From positions 1,612,001 through 1,676,000 of the forward strand of contig JAYKYS010000004.1 in the NCBI GenBank assembly GCA_036924285.1: 64,000 nt of DNA, read 5' to 3'. The stretch is from Asterella californica. Its lineage: Eukaryota; Streptophyta; Marchantiopsida; Marchantiales; Aytoniaceae. A model generated the notes under the pieces. That model was given only the letters and a program-made list of their open reading frames with translations, was not told the origin of the DNA and did not search any database. Below, one piece after another: positions 57,451 through 64,000 of this stretch; within the stretch, counting starts at the first letter, position 1; each line of letters begins with the position of its first letter. The translations under genes were made by a program, and so were the position numbers.

Positions 57451-57771
57451 CTATATATAAAACAATCAAACTCAATTATGAAGTTAATTCATTTCATGTT
57501 GTATGCGTTAAGTTAAAAGAATATATTCTCTTACGGACAAGGGAAACGTAACTCGAGGACGGTCATTCAGTAGAGCAGCCAGCGTCCAACATTGACAAGT
57601 ACCCACATCTTATGGTCGCAGGTAATTAGGAAGCCTATCAAAGTTAACCGTGCTTCACTAACAGTACTTGTCATTTAAATACGTGTGGCCTAAATTGATT
57701 TTCCGCGTAGCAAGAACTCCAGCATTGAAGGTGCCTGAAGTAGTGGAAGTAGTGGAAAGATTCATGTTCAA

Positions 57772-57837
57772 AGATGAGTGATATATGTGAGAGGAAGAGC
57801 TCGAAGATGAGTGATACATGTGAGAAGAAGAGCGATA
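57772..57837. repeat. 33-bp tandem duplication
   Basis: AGATGAGTGATA(T/C)ATGTGAGA with the following bases occurs twice at an offset of 33 bp (57,772-57,804 and 57,805-57,837). Because 33 is a multiple of 3, the minus-strand frame across it gives a Ser/His-rich peptide; there is no other sign of coding. Confidence 0.8.
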
Positions 57838-58595
57838 ACTCAGAAAACTTGAACTCGCAGACAAACAGACAAACAGTTGCGAGAGTTGTGAAAGATCAAA
57901 CCAGAGATATCCAGTAGAGGAGGATCAGAGAGTGATATGACCCTGAAGACGATAGACTCTTTGAAGAGAACTCGTATTCGCTAAATGGTGACAATTACGA
58001 GAAGATTGTTGCTATATCGAGGACGAGGAGAATTTCGCATCACTTCATGGAGCGGGTCGGAAAACAAAAGTAGGAGCAGGAAAGTGTTTGAGTAAGCAAC
58101 AGCTTTTGGAATTATGGCAGCACATCTTTCAGGGAAGAATGGGTTTCCCGTTGTTACATGCGTTGTCGTGATGTGAATTATTCCACATAGTGAATAATTC
58201 ACCTCTCAGTTAGAAGTTAGTCTCTCTGAGCGAAGTTAAGACCTCAAAGAAGTCGATTCTGGAGGAAGTGAGCATTCGGAAATCTGAAAACACCACGGCG
58301 TAGGTCTCGTCGCGCTGATCACCGTGGTATGTTCAAAAGTTGCAAACGGAGTTGCAGGCGAAAAGTTACTTGGGGTTCTTCTACAAGATTTCTGATACCG
58401 GGAATTTTACCATAAATCAGAGTGAGTTCGAAAAATACTTTTTAGATTTTTCTCATGTAGATTGTAGTATGTAGTATTTGATTAAAATTTGAAATGTACA
58501 AAAAGAGCATGTATAGAGAAATTTATGGCACCTCGTGTTAGCAAAGGAAAGACGAAATACCGCAGCTTTCTAGCATATTAGCTTAGAAACTGGTC

Positions 58596-58793
58596 TTCAA
58601 AACCAGTTGTGAGATCAGCTTCCGTGGTGTAGCTGAGAAACTTGTAGGGAGGAGGTCTCCGGATCAAATCCCTTCAGACTCACAACCGGCTTGGAGTAGG
58701 CTGGCCCCTTCGGGAGAATATGAGGGGCACCAAGTTGCCTAGGGGCGGGACACTAGATGTCCCTTAAACGTACCGTGAATGCGGGACGCCTCC
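58596..58793 (+). mobile_element. possible SINE-like segment with tRNA boxes
   Basis: A-box-like GTGGTGTAGCTGAGAAAC (58,625-58,642) and B-box-like CCGGATCAAATCCC (58,659-58,672) lie about 30 bp apart. A short perfect hairpin, ACTGGT/ACCAGT around CTTCAAA (58,589-58,607), precedes them. Insert age and end are undefined because the 3' side runs directly into the tandem repeat at 58,794. Confidence 0.35.
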
Positions 58794-59613
58794 GTCTACC
58801 CCTGCACTAGTGCAGTCACCTAGTGTGGATGCTAGAGGGAGATTACCACCGGGTTTCGAAATGGACCTCTCACCTTCGGGTTGGCGGGGTAATTAGTACG
58901 AATTCGGTTGCGGCCCTCTAAGTCCTGGGGTAGCGAGATGGCATGAAAGATACTCCAAGTCGGTACCAATTCTTTTGTAGAAAAATGTAGAGTTCGAAAT
59001 ATTATTCACTTGGGTCGAAAAATCAAGTGAAACTGATACCAGAGGCAATACTTACGGCACTTCGAAGTTTAAGGAGGCCGGGAAACGACAATGATGATAA
59101 CTCGGGCTCCACGTGTCAGAACGAGGTGATTCCGGTGGCCAGAGGTAGCCGTGGTGAAGTTACTTCGGATGGACGTGGTAGATGCTGACTGTACGGCCGG
59201 CCACCGCGTCTACCCCTGCACTAGTGCAGTCACCTAGTGTGGATGCTAGAGGGAGATTACCACCGGGTTTCGAAATGGACCTCTCACCTTCGGGTTGGCG
59301 GGGTAATTAGTACGAATTCGATTGCGGCCCTCTAAGTCCTGGGGTAGCGAGATGGCATCAAAGATACTCCAAGTCGGTACCAATTCTTTTGTAGAAAAAT
59401 GTAGAGTTTGAAATATTATTCACTTGGGTCGAAAAATCAAGTGAAACTGATACCAGAGGCAATACTTACGGCACTTCGAAGTTTAAGGAGGCCGGGAAAC
59501 AACAATGATGATAACTCGGGATCCACGTGTCAGAACGAGGTGATTCCGGTGGCCAGAGGTAGCCGTGGTGAAGTTACTTCGGATGGACGTGGTAGATGCT
59601 GACTGTACGGCCG
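58794..59613. repeat. two tandem copies of a ~410-bp unit containing a 14-bp palindrome
   Basis: Units 58,794-59,199 and 59,208-59,613 are nearly identical at an offset of 414 bp. Each begins GTCTACCCCTGCACTAGTGC, which contains the perfect palindrome CTGCACTAGTGCAG. Each ends GATGCTGACTGTACGGCCG. They lie directly upstream of the gypsy element whose gag starts at 60,380, so they may be part of its 5' LTR with an internal duplication; the other LTR lies outside the window. Confidence 0.85.
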
Positions 59614-59634
59614 AAACGGTGGCCGTCCGTACAG
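59603..59634. repeat. hairpin at the end of the 410-bp tandem units
   Basis: CTGTACGG (59,603-59,610) is the reverse complement of CCGTACAG (59,627-59,634). Inside it, ACGGCC (59,607-59,612) can alternatively pair with GGCCGT (59,621-59,626). The structure marks the right edge of the tandem block and exists only once because the first unit lacks the right arm. Confidence 0.65.
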
Positions 59635-59810
59635 ATGAACCTGCGTAGCTTAGTGAAATAGTCTTCTTACGTGTAGATATATTATCAGTGATTTGTTTTT
59701 CTGCTGCCATCTGTTTAGGGCGTCTTTTACCCCTGCCGGCTGACACTGAAGGTTACGTAAGGTGAAGGAGAACCCAGGGGGGTGTACTCCGGAGGGAGAG
59801 AATTCTCAGG

Positions 59811-59838
59811 CATTATCGCATTATCGCATTATCGCATT
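59811..59838. repeat. 8-bp microsatellite (CATTATCG)
   Basis: Three perfect tandem CATTATCG units and part of a fourth, within the leader of the second gypsy element. Confidence 0.85.
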
Positions 59839-60379
59839 TTTGCCGATCATCGAGCAGTGTAGAGTTTACCGTGCGGGAGCTATCGAGTAGAGGGAATCGA
59901 AGAGCTAGGAGATTTTACAGAGACTACATCTGAAGATACTTTTCTGTCTGATAAGAGTTTTGATATCGAGGGATTGAGAGTAGAGAGCAGAATCGAGTAG
60001 AGAGGAGACCAAGAACTTGTACGTGTATCTTTCTGAATAGAAAACGGGAAGCTTCTAGGTGAACGCGCTGGTGCTTCACAAGAGCAGTTTTCTAATATTC
60101 TGAGTTACTGAGCGTGAGCTTTGCAATCTGCATGATCTGGAGTTGAAGATCTACTTGCACGCCGTGTGTTTTATCTTGGCCAGATCGAGAACGTGGTGGT
60201 GTGGTTTCTTGCGATCCGTATTTCGTGTGTGAATTTTGTCCTCCTCTTCACGATCGAATCACAGCTAGAAGGTTCGCCCTTCCCAGGAAACTCTCGCCTC
60301 GACATACAATCTGGTGCTTGCACTGAGAGGCTTCTTGGGGTGATTGATCGTGGAGTTGAGTTCTAAGACGAAGAAGAAG

Positions 60380-62932
60380 ATGGATCGAAAGAGCGGAAGC
60401 GCTGCTGGTGCTACCTCTACGGCTGCTGCATCTACGTTTGCTGCAGCACCTGCTGTTGCACCTGCGACTGCTGCGACATCTGCATCTGGTCTCGATACAG
60501 CTGAGATCCTGAGGACGCTTGCGGCCCTGGTCCAACAGCATCCGATCGTTGGAGGGGGTGAGTTAAAATCCACAAAAGCTTTGCAAGCGATAGTTAATAG
60601 ATGTGGAAGGTTTGAAGGTAGAGACATTTCTAGGTATCTGCGTGAGTACAGAGGAGAGATGGAACTGGTTAGAGTTACGGATATAGAGATGATAACCAGT
60701 TTTGAGTTAGCTGTTATTCTTGAGTTGCGGGACCAAGTTAGGGATATACAGAGAAGAAATCTAGGTGTCTGGATGAGTTTCGAGCGATCTCTTCGAGAGG
60801 AGTTTCTCGAAGAAGATTCAGAGAGAGTCACTAGAAGAACGTTTCTAGACTGGGTTGAGCAGCAACCTGGTCGTATGATGAGTCTGAATGAGATGGTAAG
60901 AGAGTTTGATCGGAGATACCGACAACTCTCAACTCTAGAGCGCATAACTCTAGATGCTAGGAGAACTGAACTTTTTCTGCAAGCTACCGATGATGCTACG
61001 GCAGATCGGTTATGCTTTATGTTGGCTGACCGATCGGCTGAAGGAGGAGTTACTATGGATTGGGGAAGAGTCGAGGATGCTGTTGCTGTATTGACGAGAC
61101 AAAGGCGTGGAAGAGTGGCTGTGGGAGGACGTCCGCTTGCAGAAGTGACCGCTCAACCTCGCACTGCTCCTCAAGTACAGCAACCTCTGGCTCCGGCTCC
61201 TAGACCTGTTGTACCGGCTGCAGTACCTTTGATACCAGTGGCTCCAGTTCCTGCACAAAGGGCACCGGTTCAGAGACCTGCAGAGAACCATGGACAGCAG
61301 AACCAGATCGAAGACCTGATTCGGCAGATGAGAGAACTGAAGGTGGAGTTAGCTGGCCTGCAGAGAGAGCAGCCACCGGCGCCTGCTGCTGCACGTCCAG
61401 GAGGTGCTCCTGTTCGTAGATGTATCTGGTGTGACAGTCAAGATCATTTCCGAGGGGACTGTCAAGAGCTCACGGCTGCTCTGCGAGATGGTGTGGTTCG
61501 CTACCAAAACGGTAGGCTGCATCTTTCTTCTACTGGAGAGCCGCTAAGCACGCAGTTTGGACGAGGAGGCATGAGGAGTCTACCTCAGATTACAACTGCT
61601 GCAATTGTACATGCATTGATGGCACCACCGGTAAATCCTGATGTATATGCCGGTCATATTGAAGTTTCTTCTAGTCCTACGTTGCTAGATAGGACTACTG
61701 AGAAGAAACCTGTTCAAGTTCCTTCTGAAGTACTGAAGAGAGGAGCAGAAACTATCCGTAGGGTCACAGGGTGGGGAGATCCTGTTGATGCTGCGTCTAT
61801 CAAAGCATTCTTGGACGTGGATAGACACGTTCACTGCCAGGATGCTTCTGTGGAGGAGAAGAGGCGGCGAGAAGCCTCTGAATTTGATACTGGAGTTCCA
61901 GAGGAGACTGGGGACAGGCGGAGAGTCACAAGGAGGCGAGCAGCTCCTCCAGAAGACATCTCGTCTACTTCTGCAGCTCCTCCACCTGCACCAGGTCCGA
62001 TGGAGGACGTGCAGAGATCCCAGCAGGAGCCAACGACTGCTGGGAGACGGTTTACTGCCCAAGAGAAGGGGAAGGGACCGGCTTACAAGTTGGCGGCTGA
62101 TATCGAAACTTCAACTGATCTCAAGAGCATCCTGGAGCAGAGAATACTTGACGCACGAATCGAGTTTTCTCTTCGGGAGGTTCTTGGTATTACGAAGAGG
62201 GAGTTTCACGAGCTGATCATCGACATCATCAAGCGCAAGAGACAGGTGATGTCTGAGCAGGTACAGAGTCAGATGATTGATGTGGTAGGAGCTTCTGTGA
62301 ATGATGCGGAGTTCGGAAAGGTGCATTTTCAAGAGGTTGATGATACAGAGTACCAGCAAGAAGCGTTGGTTGCTGGTACCAATACTGCTGAATTCGATGA
62401 TGATGAAGCTGGCGATGAGAGTCCAGCTATTGATAGCGACTTCAGAAAGAGACACTGGGCTCGTGCTACGACTGCTACACGAGTTCGCCTTGGGAGTTTG
62501 GAACCTGTTGCGGCTTTGGTTGATCACGGTTCAGAGATCAACATCATGTCACGGGAGGTGTATGAGAGAGGTCAGTGGCCTATCGAACTGAACCATGGTT
62601 GGGTGCTACGAGCGGCAAACAACCAGAAGGGTGAGTTATACGGCGCTTGTCCCAACGTGAGGGTGAAGCTAGGTGATGTGGAGGTAGATCAGCACTTCTT
62701 CGTACAGTCTTCTGCTTCGTATCCTGTAATTCTTGGTCAACCTTATATCACGGCAGTTAGAATGGAGACGAAGGTGATGGATGATGGATCTCACTATGCT
62801 AGGATTCGTAGTCCAGATGATAGACGTTCTGTGCAGTTTTTGACCGTTCGTTCGAACCACGAACGAAACAGGCAGACTTTGAGAGATTCTCCTATCTGTA
62901 GGAGTAAGGGTTTTCTGAAACCACTCTTGTAG
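60380..62932 (+). CDS. Gag-protease polyprotein of gypsy element
   Basis: 850-residue frame from ATG at 60,380 (the frame is open 36 bases further upstream but only from TTG). An Ala/Thr-rich N-terminus precedes a helical capsid-like region (about residues 55-245, e.g. GRFEGRDISRYLREYRGEME). A Pro-rich linker follows, then a CCHC zinc knuckle, CIWCDSQDHFRGDC (61,421-61,462), with CX2CX4HX4C spacing. The C-terminal retropepsin has its active-site Asp in AALVDHGSEINIMS (62,513-62,548) and the flap/second half at PVILGQPYI. DHGS replaces the usual DTGS/DSGS; related elements I recall share this, so it need not be inactivating. The frame ends with a stop at 62,932 where homology seems to continue in another phase. 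Confidence 0.88.
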   Translation: MDRKSGSAAGATSTAAASTFAAAPAVAPATAATSASGLDTAEILRTLAALVQQHPIVGGGELKSTKALQAIVNRCGRFEGRDISRYLREYRGEMELVRVTDIEMITSFELAVILELRDQVRDIQRRNLGVWMSFERSLREEFLEEDSERVTRRTFLDWVEQQPGRMMSLNEMVREFDRRYRQLSTLERITLDARRTELFLQATDDATADRLCFMLADRSAEGGVTMDWGRVEDAVAVLTRQRRGRVAVGGRPLAEVTAQPRTAPQVQQPLAPAPRPVVPAAVPLIPVAPVPAQRAPVQRPAENHGQQNQIEDLIRQMRELKVELAGLQREQPPAPAAARPGGAPVRRCIWCDSQDHFRGDCQELTAALRDGVVRYQNGRLHLSSTGEPLSTQFGRGGMRSLPQITTAAIVHALMAPPVNPDVYAGHIEVSSSPTLLDRTTEKKPVQVPSEVLKRGAETIRRVTGWGDPVDAASIKAFLDVDRHVHCQDASVEEKRRREASEFDTGVPEETGDRRRVTRRRAAPPEDISSTSAAPPPAPGPMEDVQRSQQEPTTAGRRFTAQEKGKGPAYKLAADIETSTDLKSILEQRILDARIEFSLREVLGITKREFHELIIDIIKRKRQVMSEQVQSQMIDVVGASVNDAEFGKVHFQEVDDTEYQQEALVAGTNTAEFDDDEAGDESPAIDSDFRKRHWARATTATRVRLGSLEPVAALVDHGSEINIMSREVYERGQWPIELNHGWVLRAANNQKGELYGACPNVRVKLGDVEVDQHFFVQSSASYPVILGQPYITAVRMETKVMDDGSHYARIRSPDDRRSVQFLTVRSNHERNRQTLRDSPICRSKGFLKPLL

Positions 62933-62967
62933 GTCGGGATACCAAGAGTGATAGACCTGTTACTACT

Positions 62968-63837
62968 ATGATCCCGCTTGAGCAGCCTGTGGGATCACAA
63001 CAGGCTGACGAAGAGGTTGCTCAAGATTCTGAAAACTACTACACTGTACATAGTTGGAAATCTGGTTTGATGGCTTTCAGTTCTGATGATTGGAGTGAAT
63101 TCACGCGAGTAGAGGATCTGACTGAGAAGAGTAGAAGACAGATGGAGAAGTATGCAGAAAATCTGCGCTGTACAGGAGTTCTGGGTGAAGGTGAGATGAT
63201 TTCTAGTGTTTACGAGGAGTTTGTAGGTGTACAGTCTTTTGTTCGTTGGCTGGATGATGTAGATAGGTTGATGGAGCAGATGGGAGGAAGGGTGGTGATC
63301 CCTATCCACTCACGTAAGGTCTATGAGGAGATTGCCTCGTGCTTGCAATCTCGTCCTCATCCGAGACTGGAGAGTGGATGGAAAGATGCAATCTGCTGGT
63401 GTGGCTCTCGTGAAGAAGCAGAGGTTCACACCAAATACAAAACTGTAGCGAAGAAGGTGAAACCAATGGCGACTCAATTACCTGTTGACTCACAACAGCA
63501 GATGGAGTTAGCGGCCGCTGAGCCTGTACTGAGAGATCCTAAACAGATAGGACACGAGTTTACTCAAGAGACACTCGAGCAGCTCCAGATAGGAGGGGGT
63601 GGCTTCTTGACTGAAGTGAAGAAACGAGCTTTTGAGCAGATGATAGTTAGCCATGGTAAGGCATTTTCTTTCTCAGTTGGAGAGATTGGTTGTGTGGATC
63701 CTAGTGTGATAGCTCCGATGGTTATCTTCACAGTTCCTCACGTACCTTGGGACTTGAAACCGATTCCAGTCCCTCGTGCCTTGCTACCGAAGGTTATTGA
63801 CTTACTTGAAGGAGAGGATGCGGATGGGTATTCTTGA
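62968..63837 (+). CDS. Pol N-terminal region (protease-RT linker) of gypsy element
   Basis: 289-residue frame. The same frame is open upstream to about 62,917 (TLVGRDTKSDRPVTTMIP), so this is probably a continuation of the polyprotein after a phase change near the TTTT run at 62,911-62,914 rather than an independent protein. The N-terminal 200 residues are helical and unrecognised. The end, VPRALLPKVIDLLEGE, is the approach to the RT domain. A further one-base phase change near 63,811 leads into RT; the annotated stop at 63,835-63,837 is thus a frameshift artefact or a programmed shift. Confidence 0.7.
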   Translation: MIPLEQPVGSQQADEEVAQDSENYYTVHSWKSGLMAFSSDDWSEFTRVEDLTEKSRRQMEKYAENLRCTGVLGEGEMISSVYEEFVGVQSFVRWLDDVDRLMEQMGGRVVIPIHSRKVYEEIASCLQSRPHPRLESGWKDAICWCGSREEAEVHTKYKTVAKKVKPMATQLPVDSQQQMELAAAEPVLRDPKQIGHEFTQETLEQLQIGGGGFLTEVKKRAFEQMIVSHGKAFSFSVGEIGCVDPSVIAPMVIFTVPHVPWDLKPIPVPRALLPKVIDLLEGEDADGYS

Positions 63838-64000
63838 ACCATCTATGGCTCCGTACTCTAGCCGATGGTTCACAGTACCTAAGAAGACAGGAGCTTTACG
63901 CTTCATCCAAGACTTACAGCCTGCTAACAACATCACGATTCGAAATGTTGGAACAGGACCTGTGGTTGATGAAGTAGCCGAGGCATTTGCTGGAAGATCT
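63812..64000 (+). CDS. reverse transcriptase start (partial, cut by window end)
   Basis: In the phase beginning at 63,812 the sequence reads ERMRMGILEPSMAPYSSRWF, then TVPKKTGALRFIQDLQPANN, the opening fingers motifs of Ty3/gypsy RT (the FIQDLQPAN block corresponds to the R/C-x-DYRxLN motif). It continues to the last base without a stop. The catalytic YxDD box lies beyond the window. Confidence 0.8.

Larger units (their letters stand above)
59614..64000 (+). mobile_element. 5' half of a second, younger Ty3/gypsy retrotransposon family (runs off the window)
   Basis: A leader of about 750 bp is followed by a long Gag-protease frame (60,380-62,932), then a pol frame (62,968-63,837), then RT in a third phase to the window end. 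Coding frames are long and nearly undamaged, unlike the element at 31,985-41,034, so this insertion is much younger. LTR borders cannot be set since the right LTR is outside the window. Wording differs completely from the methyltransferase-bearing family, so this is a separate lineage. Confidence 0.85.

Noticed and set aside
58580..58680. CTTCAAA loop on a 6-bp stem, like the anticodon arm of tRNA-Sec(UCA)
   Set aside because: No acceptor or D arm can be formed, distance to the B-box is too long, and land plants lack the selenocysteine system.
60265..60945. 226-aa minus-strand frame
   Set aside because: Antisense shadow of the Gag-protease frame, which has clear domains on the plus strand.

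Overview
This window reads as nuclear DNA of a land plant or close streptophyte relative. The evidence is spliceosomal introns with GT/AG borders, a plant group E bZIP gene, a plant-type kinetochore gene and several plant LTR-retrotransposon families. Retroelements this diverged, including one with a DNA methyltransferase domain, suggest a non-seed plant (bryophyte grade) or streptophyte alga rather than a flowering plant; this is inference. No prokaryotic feature, CRISPR array, rRNA gene or intact tRNA gene was found.

Layout. 1-16.5 kb is a repeat graveyard. Two same-orientation copies of a long repeat saturated with GTCTTC/GAAGAC hexamers (1-2,912 and about 13,060-16,475) flank a truncated minus-strand Ty3/gypsy element (2,913-6,153) and a decayed multi-exon gene (about 9,950-12,150). 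16.5-21.5 kb is AT-rich with no convincing gene. 21.5-28.6 kb holds the promoter and leader region and then the four-exon bZIP gene (26,594-28,578, +), the best-supported gene here. 28.6-32 kb is its 3' flank and intergenic DNA.

31,985-41,034 is a decayed plus-strand Ty3/gypsy retrotransposon and the most interesting object in the window. Reading across its stops and frameshifts, the domain order is LTR - gag - retropepsin - cytosine-C5 DNA methyltransferase - reverse transcriptase - RNase H - integrase - PHD finger - partial LTR. A putative DNA-methylation writer and a putative histone-tail reader thus lie in one mobile element. The 2.9-6.2 kb fragment belongs to the same family. Both copies carry, antisense to gag, a segment resembling the 5S rRNA internal promoter with a tRNA A-box-like stretch next to it.

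41-51 kb is intergenic DNA with diverged tandem repeats, a 109-bp duplication and a foldback element with a near-perfect 24-bp hairpin. 51.3-56.7 kb holds two minus-strand genes whose exons I joined from splice sites and phase: an unrecognised coiled-coil protein (51,349-52,837, 5 exons, 228 aa) and the kinetochore protein SPC25 (54,696-56,647, 6 exons, 262 aa, all introns phase 1). 57-59.6 kb has SINE-like and tandem repeats. From about 59.6 kb to the end lies the 5' part of a second, younger-looking gypsy family with a long intact Gag-protease frame and the start of its RT.

The cellular genes are single-copy housekeeping or regulatory loci and show no functional linkage to each other or to the mobile elements.
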